Assembly (NCBI GenBank): GCA_947474365.1
Contig: CANJIU010000033.1
Coordinates: forward strand, 1-64,000
DNA from: Opitutia bacterium
Lineage (GTDB): Bacteria > Verrucomicrobiota > Verrucomicrobiia > Opitutales > Opitutaceae
Length of the DNA: 64,000 nucleotides
Direction of reading: 5' to 3'
Positions 23,731 through 32,786 of the stretch are shown one piece after another; the first letter of the stretch is position 1; the number at the start of each line of letters is the position of its first letter. Made by a program: the position numbers and the translations under genes. The notes under the pieces were generated by a model that was not told the origin of the DNA, did not search any database, and saw only the letters and a program-made list of their open reading frames with translations.

Positions 23731-25226
23731 AGAGGCGTCCGTTCGCCTTGGTGGCGGCCTGCCTCGCCTGTGCGGCCCTTGGCCGGTTCGGTCTGCCGGC
23801 GCCGACGGGCTACTGGCTGGCGGTTGCCGCGCTGGCCGGCAGCGTCTGGATCGCGTTCGAGGCGTTCGCAGCCCGCCATATCCCGGACGCCGCCGTTCTG
23901 CGCCTGTGGGGACTCAAATGGACCCGGGACGAGGCCTGCTGCCATTTCCTCATCACGGGTGCCACCGGCACCGGAAAAACCGCCCGGGCCGTCGTGCCCA
24001 TCATCCATGGGCTGCGGAAGACCCTCCCGGGGACAGGTATCCTGGCCGTGGATTCCAAGGGGGCGCTGTGGCAACCGCTGGCCGCGATGGCGCGGGCCTT
24101 GGGCCAGGAAGATAGCCTGCGGCTCATCCGCGTGAGGCCGACGCACGTTCAGCCGGAAAAGTGGACCCCGCCCCTGCGGCTCAACCTCCTGGCCGACCCC
24201 AGCGTCCCGTGGTCCACCTATGCCAAGATACTCGTCGATACGGCGACCGCGGCGGGACAGCGGGGAGGACAATCGTTCTTCAAGGAGACCGCGCGCGACG
24301 TGATCGCCCACGCGATGCAGGCCCTGGAGGCGGCGGACCTGCCGGTGACGCTGAACCATGTGCATGACATGATTTGCGTCTCGGCCGACCTGGAGATGGT
24401 GCTGGCGCGCCTAGATGAGCGGGCGTCACCGGCCGCGGCACAGGAGCGGCAATACTTCAAGGACTTCGCCAAGCAGCCGGACGAACAGAAAAGCGGCACG
24501 GTCTACTCCGTAGCGAATTTCCTCCGACCCTACACGCCGCCGGACATCGCGGAGGTGTTCTGCTCCACCGAACCCAATTTCTCTCTCGCGGAGGTCGATC
24601 AGGGCCGGCTCATCTGCCTGTCCGTGCCGCAGACCTACCAGGTCGAGCGCCGGTATCTCAACCTTCTGGCCAAACAGCTGTTCTTCCTGCATGCGTTCCG
24701 GCGGTTCGATCTCGACCGCGCCGAACTGGCGCGGCGGAACCTGATCGTCCTCGTGCTGGATGAGGGGCAAAAGACGACGCTGGTTTCCGAGGACGGTTTC
24801 TCCGACCATGCGGCCGTGGACGAGTTGAGGGAAGCGGGCGTCTGCCTCATCTCCGCGACCCAGACTCCCCTCTCGCTCTATGCGGCGTTCGAGACGGAGC
24901 GGAAGGCCGACGTGTTCATGGCGAATCTGCGGACGCAAATCCATTTCCGGGCCGCCGACGAAAAAGGGGCGAGGATTCTCTCTGAGAAATCCGGCGGTCG
25001 TGAACGCCGCAAATACAGCGGGGGCGTCAGCGGCGGACGGACTTCCCGCAACTGGCAGTTGATTGATGAACCCTGGTACAAGCCGGCGCAACTGCTCGCG
25101 CTCCCGGAGGGACTGGCGGTGGTCAAGCATCCCCGACGGACCGGACGGCCGGTCCTGCGTCCCTTGCCTTTCACCAGCTTCACCCTCCCGGCGGAGGCGA
25201 CCCCGCCGGAAACCGTTCGCGGCTAG
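23727..25226 (+). CDS. VirD4/TraG-type conjugative coupling ATPase
   Basis: 499 residues from a GTG that overlaps the previous stop (GTGA). Two N-terminal membrane helices (residues 5-20 and 28-47) are followed by Walker A GATGTGKT (78-85) and a Walker B with VLVLDEGQK near 340-350. A late motif, GVCLISATQTPLSLYAAFET, is typical of TraG/TraD coupling proteins. It brings the relaxase-DNA complex to the type IV secretion channel. At about 500 residues it is shorter than most VirD4 (around 650), with a reduced C-terminal tail. It is the last gene of this operon, ending three bases from a convergent small gene. Confidence 0.88.
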   Translation: MKRRPFALVAACLACAALGRFGLPAPTGYWLAVAALAGSVWIAFEAFAARHIPDAAVLRLWGLKWTRDEACCHFLITGATGTGKTARAVVPIIHGLRKTLPGTGILAVDSKGALWQPLAAMARALGQEDSLRLIRVRPTHVQPEKWTPPLRLNLLADPSVPWSTYAKILVDTATAAGQRGGQSFFKETARDVIAHAMQALEAADLPVTLNHVHDMICVSADLEMVLARLDERASPAAAQERQYFKDFAKQPDEQKSGTVYSVANFLRPYTPPDIAEVFCSTEPNFSLAEVDQGRLICLSVPQTYQVERRYLNLLAKQLFFLHAFRRFDLDRAELARRNLIVLVLDEGQKTTLVSEDGFSDHAAVDELREAGVCLISATQTPLSLYAAFETERKADVFMANLRTQIHFRAADEKGARILSEKSGGRERRKYSGGVSGGRTSRNWQLIDEPWYKPAQLLALPEGLAVVKHPRRTGRPVLRPLPFTSFTLPAEATPPETVRG

Positions 25227-25229
25227 CGC

Positions 25230-25556
25230 CTAATTGCGGCTCGGATCCAACGAACACCGCTGCGGTTTCCGACCCGACCGAGCCGGCGCCTTGACTCCCG
25301 CCTTAGGCCCGCCTGGACCTGCCTTTCGCCGCCGCAGCCAAACTGTCCGGCCTGCCGTCCGCGCCCAGTCGATGGAATCGAGATATTCATCAGCGAGGCC
25401 GGCAGCATCGCGACCGCAGACGTTGTGCAGGACCAGCGTCTGCGGGTCCGGGGCCCGATGGCCCATGAACCGGCGGAGGATATTAATGGCGTCGATGTAG
25501 GCGCGGTGGTCCTTCGCCGGCAGGGAAAACGTGATGGAGGTGGAGGGGCGGTGCAT
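25230..25556 (-). CDS. Small hypothetical protein
   Basis: 108 residues. The first 75 residues (SITFSLPAKDHRAYIDAINI and LRRFMGHRAPDPQTLVLHNV) look like a folded small domain; the tail is basic (WLRRRKAGPG and so on). It overlaps in other frames with open stretches that look less protein-like. It is convergent with the coupling-protein gene and downstream of the AraC gene, so it may be a boundary remnant. No family recognised. Confidence 0.4.
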   Translation of the reverse strand: MHRPSTSITFSLPAKDHRAYIDAINILRRFMGHRAPDPQTLVLHNVCGRDAAGLADEYLDSIDWARTAGRTVWLRRRKAGPGGPKAGVKAPARSGRKPQRCSLDPSRN

Positions 25557-25731
25557 CGGGTATCATGGGCTGGGGTTGATGGTTGCGTCGGGCCTCGAAG
25601 GGAGGGACGCCGGATTGGTGCGGGACAAAGACGCGGCCCACATTGAGCACCGCGGTTTCGACGGAACTCGAACAGTCTACCCGATTTGAGGGCGGATGCC
25701 TCGGCCAGAAGGCGCAAAAACCCGGCCACAC

Positions 25732-26634
25732 TCACTCACCCCGTCGCGCCCGGACCGCACGGGGCGAACAGTGCAGCACCCGGCGAAACCTCCGCGCCAT
25801 GTGCGTGTCGTCCGAAAACCCGCAAAGCCCGGCTATCTCAACTTCCTTCTTGTCAGTGGTCTCCAGCAGTTCTTCGGCTTTCGCCACCCGGCGGCGCATG
25901 ACATAATCGTGTGGGGTCAGGCCCATGCTCTTCTTGAACAGTCGGCCGAGATGGCAGGCGCTGAATCCGGCGGCGCGACCGAGTGTCACCAGATCGAGTC
26001 GGTCGGCGAGGTGCTCGTCGATGAAACGCATCACCCGCAGTTGTGCCCCAACCGGCATTCCGCCGCGCTTGCCGCATGGGCTGTCGCCGAACATGGCCTG
26101 CAGGATGTGTGTTCCGAGCACGGTGCCGATGGACTCCACATAGAGTGCGTTTTCCTTCTCCTTGCCGCGACAGAGCTTCTGGAACGTTTTCGTGAGCTGG
26201 CCGATTACGGTATCCCGGCTCGACAGCTGTGCCAGCGGCACGAGGGCAAATTCGGCAATCTCCCGCCCGAGGGTCTCAAAAACAAAAGTCCGCTCCACAA
26301 AGAGCGTCACCATGTCCGCCTCCCGAGGGTAAGTCAGTGAATGGGGCACATTGGCGGGGATCACCCAGACGGCCGGCCCTTTCACCCATGTCTCGTGCCT
26401 AGCGCCATCCGCTGTCCGCCACCTGACCAGGCATTCCACCGCCTCCAGCAATCCGGAAACCTGCGCTTGTGTGCGGGTGTGTTCATCCCATTCGTTCGGC
26501 GGGTGGCGGTCGTAATAGATGCTGACCCCTCGTCCGGGAAAAAGGCGGCGGCGATAGCCGTTGGCAGCCGGAGACAAAACATGGGAAGTGGGCGCGGGTT
26601 GATTCGCGCCTCCGGGGTCGGGAGCGTCGGTCAT
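25732..26634 (-). CDS. AraC-family transcriptional regulator
   Basis: 300 residues. The N-terminal part is a cupin-like ligand domain (WVKGPAVWVIPANVPHSLTY). The C-terminal DNA-binding domain has two helix-turn-helices, AGFSACHLGRLFKKSMGLTP and EIAGLCGFSDDTHMARRFRR, spaced as in AraC/XylS. It is transcribed away from the serine-hydrolase genes across a 394-bp gap (26635-27028) with no gene in it. That gap holds CCATGG boxes at both ends of a short segment near 26851-26876. It probably controls those hydrolases or its own gene. Confidence 0.85.
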   Translation of the reverse strand: MTDAPDPGGANQPAPTSHVLSPAANGYRRRLFPGRGVSIYYDRHPPNEWDEHTRTQAQVSGLLEAVECLVRWRTADGARHETWVKGPAVWVIPANVPHSLTYPREADMVTLFVERTFVFETLGREIAEFALVPLAQLSSRDTVIGQLTKTFQKLCRGKEKENALYVESIGTVLGTHILQAMFGDSPCGKRGGMPVGAQLRVMRFIDEHLADRLDLVTLGRAAGFSACHLGRLFKKSMGLTPHDYVMRRRVAKAEELLETTDKKEVEIAGLCGFSDDTHMARRFRRVLHCSPRAVRARRGE

Positions 26635-27028
26635 TCGATGTGCAAATGCCCGCGCGGCCCAGCGTTAGCATTTTATTTACAGTACCGAATGAAACGTCAG
26701 GCGAATCGGCTAGAGCCGTTATTAAATCGGCTGAAAGCATCATTGAAACGCACCGGCCCAACTCGGGTAGCCCCGGCCGGGAGAAGAGGAGGAAACCGGA
26801 ATGTCCGAGCCGAGATTCCAGCTTCGTGGGACCGAGATGAGATTTCTCACCATGGATGCTCCAGCTTCTCCATGGCACCGGCGGCATCCCGAAGATGCTC
26901 GAATATAGGCACAGGGAGGAGAGGCGGCGAACGCATGACCCAAGCGCGCCTGCAAAGGCGCGACCAAAGCCAAGGTTGTGTTCCCACATTGCGCTTCCCT
27001 AACAAGTGAATCATCGAAAACTCACCAG

Positions 27029-28222
27029 ATGAAGTCGTGCGCGCGATCCATGATGCTCGTTCTTGTCATGGCCCTGAGCCTCGCCGGTTCGGCTACCGCC
27101 GGAACCGCGGACAGTTCTCCCGTCAACATCGATGCAACACTGCAACCAATCATCCAGCGATCCGGAATTCCTGGCATGGCCGCGGTTGTCCTCCATGGGG
27201 ATCGAATCATTGCCCAAGGCGTCGCAGGCGTTCGTAAGAGAGGATCGAGCGAACTCATTACACTCGATGACCAGTTTGAGCTTGGCTCGTGCACCAAGGC
27301 GATGACTGCCACCCTGGTGGCGATGCTGATTGAGGACGGCAAGCTGAGCTGGAACACATCTTTGGCCGAAATTTTTGGCGATACCGGAGCCAGCATCGAT
27401 CCCCAGTGGAAAACCGTGACCGTGCGCCAGGTTCTTGCCCAGCGCACCGGCATCACCGGCAACCATCCCTTTGTTTTTTACGCCAGCGTTGACCGGGCGA
27501 AAAACGACCTGCCCAAACAACGCCTGAAGTTTGCCCTCAAATTGCTCGCGCGTTCACCTGACAGCCCGCCAGGCCAATTCGTTTATTCCGCCGCAAATTT
27601 TATCGTGGCTGGCGCAATGCTGGAGAAAATTACGGGGCGCTCATGGGAAGATCTCATGCGCGATCGCATCTACGGACCTCTTGGCATTACCAGCGGAGGT
27701 TTCGGGCCGCCCGGCATCGCCGGCCAGGTCACTCAACCTTGGGGCCATGGATTCCGACGCCTTTTCTTTGTCCCTATGCCGGGCGGAGGTAACACTCCCT
27801 TCGATCCAGGTAGCGACAGTGCGGACTATCCACCCGCAGCCGGGCCGGCCGGCATGGCGCACATGAGCGTGACCGATTGGGCAAGATTCGTGACGGTGTA
27901 TCTACGTGCCGACCCGGTCAACCCACACCATCAGGTCACGCTGCTCAAGGCGGACATATTTGCTAGCATGCACCAGCCGGGTGAAAAAGAATATGCGGCC
28001 GGCTGGTCCATCGGCACAAGGCCATGGGCGAAAGGCCCTCGCTCTGACGACACCGGCCGCGTCTTCTTTCACGCGGGAGACAATGGAAGATGGAGCACCG
28101 TCGTCTGGGTCGCCCCCGAGATCGATTTCGCCATGTTGATCGCCTGCAATCGCGGAGACAAGGAAGGCCCGGTCGACGAGGTTGCCGGTGCACTTTTGCG
28201 GTTTGCGACGAAATCGAACTAG
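27029..28222 (+). CDS. Secreted serine hydrolase, beta-lactamase class C/DD-peptidase fold
   Basis: About 397 residues from the ATG at 27029. A signal peptide (MMLVLVMALSLAGSATA) leads into a beta-lactamase-type domain with the SxxK motif in FELGSCTKAMTA, the YxN motif in FVYSAANFIVAG and a third motif region RVFFHAGDNGRWS. Family members are esterases, D-aminopeptidases or penicillin-binding-like enzymes, and few are true beta-lactamases. A similar gene follows 127 bp downstream. Both belong to cargo between the coupling-protein and VirB operons. Confidence 0.8.
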   Translation: MKSCARSMMLVLVMALSLAGSATAGTADSSPVNIDATLQPIIQRSGIPGMAAVVLHGDRIIAQGVAGVRKRGSSELITLDDQFELGSCTKAMTATLVAMLIEDGKLSWNTSLAEIFGDTGASIDPQWKTVTVRQVLAQRTGITGNHPFVFYASVDRAKNDLPKQRLKFALKLLARSPDSPPGQFVYSAANFIVAGAMLEKITGRSWEDLMRDRIYGPLGITSGGFGPPGIAGQVTQPWGHGFRRLFFVPMPGGGNTPFDPGSDSADYPPAAGPAGMAHMSVTDWARFVTVYLRADPVNPHHQVTLLKADIFASMHQPGEKEYAAGWSIGTRPWAKGPRSDDTGRVFFHAGDNGRWSTVVWVAPEIDFAMLIACNRGDKEGPVDEVAGALLRFATKSN

Positions 28223-28349
28223 GTCGCGTTGTTTATCCTTTGGCTACCTTGAGTCGAACGCGGAGTAACTGCTGACTCGCCACAGGCTAGGCTTCTCAGA
28301 AGATTTGCCTGTTCGCTCAATAAGGTCAGAAACCCCACACCCTCAGACC

Positions 28350-29546
28350 ATGATGTTGCGCACCTTCGCATACCTCGCCGTTTTACTTCCGTCGTTTGCC
28401 TTTGCGCAAAACGGCTTTTCACCTGAACGGCTTGAGCGGATGCGGCACGTGCTGGCCGACACCGTAAGCCGCAAAGAATACGCCGGCGTCAACGCAGTGG
28501 TAGCACAACATGGTAAGGTCGTCTTCTCAGCATCGCTCGGTTATCAGGACTTAGAGGCCGGCAAGGCAATGCAGTCCGATACGATTTTTACCATCGCATC
28601 TTTGACCAAGCCGGTCACGGCCGTCGCTGTGATGATGCTCTACGAGAAGGGCAAATTTCTGCTGGAAGAACCGGTGGCCAAATACCTCCCCGCTTTTGCC
28701 AAAATGCAGGTATTGGCAACCGAAGGCGGCGATCCCGCTCAAGTCGTTCCGGCGAGCAGCCAGATCACCATTCGGCAATTGCTGACGCACACCGACGGGA
28801 TGGTCAATTTTAAGGGCTATGTAGCCGCTGGCATTAACCCACAGCTGAGCCTTGCTGCCACGGTAGAGAAAATAGCCGCAGTGCCACTGTCGCACCAACC
28901 AGGTCAGGCTTGGCGCTACGGTATTTCATACGACGTGCTGGCCCGTTTGGTGGAAGTCTGGTCCGGCAAACCATACGATGTCTTCTTATCGGAACGTATT
29001 TTCCAACCGCTGGGCATGAAGGACACTGGCTTCTTTGTTCCAACAAGTGAAGCAGCCCGACTTGCTAAGGGCTATAAACTCAACGAAAAAAACATCGTTG
29101 AACTTCTGCCCAAACAAGGGGCCCCTGATCACACACCAGTCTATGTGTCCGGTAGCGGAGGACTCTACTCAACGACCGGGGACATTCTGCGCTTTTGTCA
29201 GATGCTGCTCAATGGTGGCACACTGGACAATCACCGACTGCTGGGTGCCGTCACGGTCGATTTCATGCTGCAGAACCAAGTGCCACTGAACGTGCTTCCA
29301 CCCGATGGACCCAACGGTCGTAAAGGTTTCGGTCAAGGGCTAGGCGGGTACGTCCTGCTCGATCCTCCAACCTATGAAGACCTCAGTGTGAAAGGCGAAT
29401 TCAACGGCGCAGGCGTCGGCGGCACCTTCTTTTGGATTGATCGGCAGAACGACCTGATCGGGATCTGGTTCGCGCAACGCTACCCGCAGGTCCAGACCAC
29501 GCTCAAACATTTCAAGGTGCTAACCTATCAGGCGTTGGAAAAGTAA
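28350..29546 (+). CDS. Second secreted serine hydrolase (beta-lactamase/esterase fold)
   Basis: 398 residues from ATG 28350 (or 28353). Signal peptide MMLRTFAYLAVLLPSFAFAQ, SxxK motif FTIASLTKPVTA and a YxS second motif in WRYGISYDVLARLVE. YxS is typical of EstB-like esterases and some DD-peptidase relatives rather than class C beta-lactamases (YxN). The C-terminus ends with the usual GVGGTFFWIDRQNDLIGIWF strands. It is a sequence-distant neighbour of the 27029 enzyme, so the pair is not a recent tandem duplication. Confidence 0.8.
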   Translation: MMLRTFAYLAVLLPSFAFAQNGFSPERLERMRHVLADTVSRKEYAGVNAVVAQHGKVVFSASLGYQDLEAGKAMQSDTIFTIASLTKPVTAVAVMMLYEKGKFLLEEPVAKYLPAFAKMQVLATEGGDPAQVVPASSQITIRQLLTHTDGMVNFKGYVAAGINPQLSLAATVEKIAAVPLSHQPGQAWRYGISYDVLARLVEVWSGKPYDVFLSERIFQPLGMKDTGFFVPTSEAARLAKGYKLNEKNIVELLPKQGAPDHTPVYVSGSGGLYSTTGDILRFCQMLLNGGTLDNHRLLGAVTVDFMLQNQVPLNVLPPDGPNGRKGFGQGLGGYVLLDPPTYEDLSVKGEFNGAGVGGTFFWIDRQNDLIGIWFAQRYPQVQTTLKHFKVLTYQALEK

Positions 29547-29684
29547 ACTTTCGCTCTAATTTTGTGTTGCAGCCAACGTAGCGCACTAAATGAAAACGCT
29601 GGCTGGATGTGTCGGTAGCGGTAAGGGTGCCTTCGCTCAATGGACCGCCAAGCTAGCTCAGAGCTGAGTGACTGCACTCGAACG

Positions 29685-30509
29685 ATGAATTTTGATCTAT
29701 CAACATGGCCCGAAGTTAATCTTCAACAGGTTCGTGCCTCTTTCAAAGAGGTGCCTCTTTCGGCCTACCCTGAGTTGTCCGCCTACAACCGCGACGGCAT
29801 ACACGAATTACAAATGGGGCAAGGGGGACTCTTTCTGGCGAGCGACATGGCTAAATTGCTCAAGCTAAAGCCCGGTATGCGTGTGCTTGACCTAGCCTGC
29901 GGCGCTGGAACCACCTCCATCTTCCTCGCGAAGCACTTTGGCGTAAGTGTCTATGCCATGGATGAAAATCTGCCGGATTCGCTAATAGAACGAGCGGCAG
30001 CCGCAGGCGTCAGCGATTTGATCACGACGACCAAAGCTGATGCCCGTAAGTTGCCGTTCGCGCAGGAGTTTTTCGACGCAGTGTTCTGCATGAATGCATT
30101 TTTCTACTTCGCGACGGACGACCTGTATCCGCCGTATTTGATGCGCCTGCTCAAGATGGGTGGAGAACTCGTCATCGGCAGCCCCTGTTACAGGACGGAA
30201 ATACCGGCCGTTATTCCAGAAGAATTTCTCTTGGAATTTCCCGCGTGTTTGGCCGTTCACTCGCCCGGTTGGTGGCGGCACCACTTCGAGCAGACAAGAG
30301 ATGCTGAAGTCCTGCATTCGGAACTGCATCCCCGTGGGGTGGAATTCTGGGATGACCGAGTGAGATACCTTCTAGAAGCTCAAAGCCCGACCAAGATGGA
30401 ACCGTGGATGCGCGACATGATATATGCGATGATCCGGATGCGAAACCGGGACACGGACGGATTTGTGTCCCATTTCATGCTTCATGCGCGGAGACAGAGG
30501 CGCACCTAA
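29685..30509 (+). CDS. SAM-dependent methyltransferase
   Basis: 274 residues from ATG 29685. Motif I is MRVLDLACGAGTTSIFLAKH, the post-I acid is in VYAMDEN and motif IV is FDAVFCMNAFFYFATDD. This is a class I small-molecule methyltransferase of the methyltransferase_11/25 type. The substrate is unknown. Its stop overlaps the stop of the convergent truncated DUF998 gene (CTAA at 30506-30509). It is the last intact cargo gene before the conjugation genes resume. Confidence 0.8.
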   Translation: MNFDLSTWPEVNLQQVRASFKEVPLSAYPELSAYNRDGIHELQMGQGGLFLASDMAKLLKLKPGMRVLDLACGAGTTSIFLAKHFGVSVYAMDENLPDSLIERAAAAGVSDLITTTKADARKLPFAQEFFDAVFCMNAFFYFATDDLYPPYLMRLLKMGGELVIGSPCYRTEIPAVIPEEFLLEFPACLAVHSPGWWRHHFEQTRDAEVLHSELHPRGVEFWDDRVRYLLEAQSPTKMEPWMRDMIYAMIRMRNRDTDGFVSHFMLHARRQRRT

Positions 30510-30913
30510 GTAGAGCTACCTGCAATGATCCGAGATTCCTGCGTATATGGGTCCATCGATAAGCAACGCTGAGATTCTCTCGACGCTGCGGGAACTGAAT
30601 TCGAGCGTGACGACATCAGAACGGCTACACCAAAGAGAGTGAGCACCAACGCCGGGAGTCCGGACAGGCTCGGGCCCACAGCGAGTCGCCTCAACGCCTG
30701 GTAATATCCGCATGCGCCAACAAGCTGCGCGACACCCGTAGCGAGGATCAGCCCGTTGAAAATCATGGGATGAGACGCCGCGTTCGCCCCCAGTTCGCTA
30801 ACCTGCTGCCGCATGTTGCTGTAGCCTGGGTTCAACAAGGAACTCAGGACAAGGTTGCCCCAGTAAAGAAAGAACACGGCGATCGCCGCATGGAGGGCCT
30901 TGGGGGGAGTCAT
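30506..30913 (-). pseudogene. DUF998-family membrane protein, 3'-truncated
   Basis: About 135 residues from ATG 30913 (31009 is also possible). The DUF998 signature NPGYSNMRQQVSELGANAAS follows the first membrane helix, then two more hydrophobic segments. The family normally runs about 190-200 residues with more helices, but here the sequence turns hydrophilic after LTLFGVAVLMS and ends in unrelated codons that stop inside the methyltransferase stop. I read it as cut at its 3' end by an old recombination. Confidence 0.55.
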
Positions 30914-31043
30914 CAGGGCGAGCAGAATACGGAGGCTTTGTGGTCGCCACGAAATTCTGGTGCCCCAAGCGGAGGGTGAAACGACCAAGGCAATCCGAAT
31001 TTCCGACATTAGGCGCAACACCGCGCAACTGGTAGTATGGCCG

Positions 31044-31949
31044 TTACCTCGGGGCGACGAGCAGGCTGGCGCCCCCCGCCCCCACCATAACCTGGCCGCG
31101 AGCGCATCCGGCCGCCAAGAGGCACCGGACCACCGCTTCCTGCAGATGACGTTCGACAGCGCGGCGCATCGGCCGCGCTCCCAGGTATGGATCGTAGCCT
31201 TCGCGGACCAGGAACTCCAAGGCTTCGCGGGAAATCTCCAGATCATGGCCCAGGCCGCGCAGTCGGGCGGTCTCCCGCGTCACCAACAGAACGCAGATCT
31301 CCCGCTGCACCTCGGGTGAAAGCCGGGAAAACACCAGTTTCTCCTCGATCCGGCCGACCAGTTCCGGCCGTAGGGTCTGGGTCACCCGGCGGAGAACCGC
31401 GGCCTCGATGCTGGCCGGGCCCGACCGCTCCATCCGCATCGCTTCCGCGGAGCCAATGTTCGAGGTGAACACGACATACCACTCCGCCAGGTTATGGGTC
31501 TCGCCGGTGGCGACCGTGATCCGGGCGGCGTCCAGCATCTGCAGGAAGAGGTCGAGAACCAGCGGATGGGCTTTCTCCATCTCGTCGAAGAGGAGCGTGC
31601 CGCGGGGCGACGCCGCGAGCGCCCGGCCCAGCAGACCCGGATCGGAGCGGTCCGCGCCGAGGAGCTTTTCGACCGAGGATTGGTTCTGGTATTCGGATAG
31701 GTCGAAGCGGTGCAACCGGTCCGGTCCGAGAAGGTAGCGGGTGAAGCTGAGGGTCAGCTCCGTCTTGCCCGTGCCGGTGGGACCGACCAAGAGAAAGGAG
31801 CCGCGCGGCCGGTTTGGAGGAGTCAGGTCCATTTCGGCTCGGACCAGCGCCGAGGCCGCGCGGGCCACGACCCGCTCCTGGCCGAGGATCTGCAACCGCA
31901 GGTGCGGTTCAAGGCCGCGCAACAGCGCGAGACGCTCAGCGTCGGCCAT
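31044..31949 (-). CDS. Stand-alone AAA+ ATPase resembling the ClpB/ClpA second ring
   Basis: 301 residues making one AAA_2 module. It carries Walker A GPTGTGKTE (56-64), Walker B GTLLFDEMEKAH (117-128), sensor 1 WYVVFTSNIGS and a ClpB-type C-terminal small domain with sensor 2 in YLGARPMRRAVERHLQE. It lacks the N domain, first ring and middle domain of ClpB and has no visible ClpP-binding loop. It overlaps the preceding gene by 14 bp and is transcribed away from the VirB operon, under the shared divergent promoter at 32.4 kb. A remodelling or assembly role in conjugation is inference. Confidence 0.75.
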   Translation of the reverse strand: MADAERLALLRGLEPHLRLQILGQERVVARAASALVRAEMDLTPPNRPRGSFLLVGPTGTGKTELTLSFTRYLLGPDRLHRFDLSEYQNQSSVEKLLGADRSDPGLLGRALAASPRGTLLFDEMEKAHPLVLDLFLQMLDAARITVATGETHNLAEWYVVFTSNIGSAEAMRMERSGPASIEAAVLRRVTQTLRPELVGRIEEKLVFSRLSPEVQREICVLLVTRETARLRGLGHDLEISREALEFLVREGYDPYLGARPMRRAVERHLQEAVVRCLLAAGCARGQVMVGAGGASLLVAPR

Positions 31950-32406
31950 GCGGCGGGGCCTTGGGCACGACCGTGCGGGTCCGGCGAGGCACGTCCTGCA
32001 GGAATTTGCGCACGAGCGGAGCCATCGTCTTGATGTCGGGGCAGGACCGCAGGAGAGCCCGCATGATGAACGAATGCGACGAGGTGATTTCCTTTTCGAG
32101 GAGATCCGCGCTCACCCGCTCCATCTTGTCCCGGTCGCGTTGCGGAAGATCGGCCGTGGGGGGCGGAAAATCGACCGTGTCCGCCTCGCGGGGGCCGGCC
32201 TTGGCGTTCAGGTCGCGGTCCAGCAGCACCGCGGCGGCAAACATCTCGGTCCCGCTGTTCAGGTGTGCCAGGGCGCGGAGCACCGTGCCGGCGCGGACCT
32301 TCACCCCCTCGCGTTTGAGCCCGACCACCAGGTCGTTCAGGATCCGCTTGTCGGATTTGTAGAGGGAGAAACTCGTTTTGACCGGCTGGTTCGGATCTTC
32401 GCTCAT
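31936..32406 (-). CDS. Probable DNA-binding regulator of the transfer region
   Basis: 156 residues from ATG 32406; codons upstream (to 32487) run through the promoter and were not used. The N-terminal part VKTSFSLYKSDKRILNDLVV, then GLKREGVKVRAGTVLRALAH, has the strand-helix-helix look of ribbon-helix-helix proteins. The C-terminal half is helical and basic. It is the first gene leftward from a promoter inside a 16-bp perfect inverted repeat, so autoregulation is a natural hypothesis. The ATPase gene overlaps its 3' end. Confidence 0.5.
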   Translation of the reverse strand: MSEDPNQPVKTSFSLYKSDKRILNDLVVGLKREGVKVRAGTVLRALAHLNSGTEMFAAAVLLDRDLNAKAGPREADTVDFPPPTADLPQRDRDKMERVSADLLEKEITSSHSFIMRALLRSCPDIKTMAPLVRKFLQDVPRRTRTVVPKAPPHGRR

Positions 32407-32416
32407 GACCCAGTAA

Positions 32417-32473
32417 CCATAAACCCATAACAAAGGCGTTGACAAGCGTCGATTCCGTGTTATGGGTTTATGG
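32417..32473. promoter_or_regulatory. Divergent promoter within a perfect 16-bp inverted repeat
   Basis: CCATAAACCCATAACA (32417-32432) and TGTTATGGGTTTATGG (32458-32473) are perfect reverse complements around a 25-bp centre. A consensus -35, TTGACA, lies at 32439-32444. The right arm ends five bases before the VirB2-like start and the left arm 11 bases from the leftward start, so a bound protein could shut both operons. Confidence 0.75.
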
Positions 32474-32477
32474 GTAG

Positions 32478-32783
32478 ATGACGCCACTCCCCCTCGCCCC
32501 TACGCTCCATCCGCTGGTCCTGACGCTCAAGGCCCCGGTGCTCCTCGCGCAAATCCAGCAACTGAAGGACGGCTTCGGTCTGGCACTCGCCGTCCTCTTC
32601 ATGTTCGGGTTTTTCTGGGGCATCATAAAAATCTGGTCCGGGGCCAACGCCATCAGCAAGGGCGACCCGGACGGGAAGGCCGGCATCGTGGCCGGCATCA
32701 TCATCGCCGCCGCGGCCACCATCATGGCGGCCCTGTTCACGATCTTCGGCCTGCAGGACGCCGTCATTATCCCTCACTTCTGA
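32478..32783 (+). CDS. VirB2/TrbC-like conjugative pilin
   Basis: 101 residues with two hydrophobic helices (LALAVLFMFGFFWGIIKIW and IVAGIIIAAAATIMAALFTI) separated by a short polar loop with GDPDGKAG. This is the standard VirB2/TrbC pilin topology. A cleavable leader is not obvious; the region before the first helix (PLVLTLKAPVLLAQI) may serve. It opens the type IV secretion operon and is followed by VirB3- and VirB4-like genes, the canonical order. Confidence 0.75.
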   Translation: MTPLPLAPTLHPLVLTLKAPVLLAQIQQLKDGFGLALAVLFMFGFFWGIIKIWSGANAISKGDPDGKAGIVAGIIIAAAATIMAALFTIFGLQDAVIIPHF

Positions 32784-32786
32784 GCC

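Noticed and set aside
25223-25735. Longer minus-strand open frame of 170 codons overlapping the 25230-25556 gene
   Set aside because: Its translation is Arg/Pro/Ser-rich without strand or helix pattern and looks like a shadow of GC-rich sequence.
27029-29546. Calling the two serine hydrolases beta-lactamases
   Set aside because: The SxxK and YxN or YxS motifs only place them in the wide family. No KTG-box or lineage evidence supports a resistance function.
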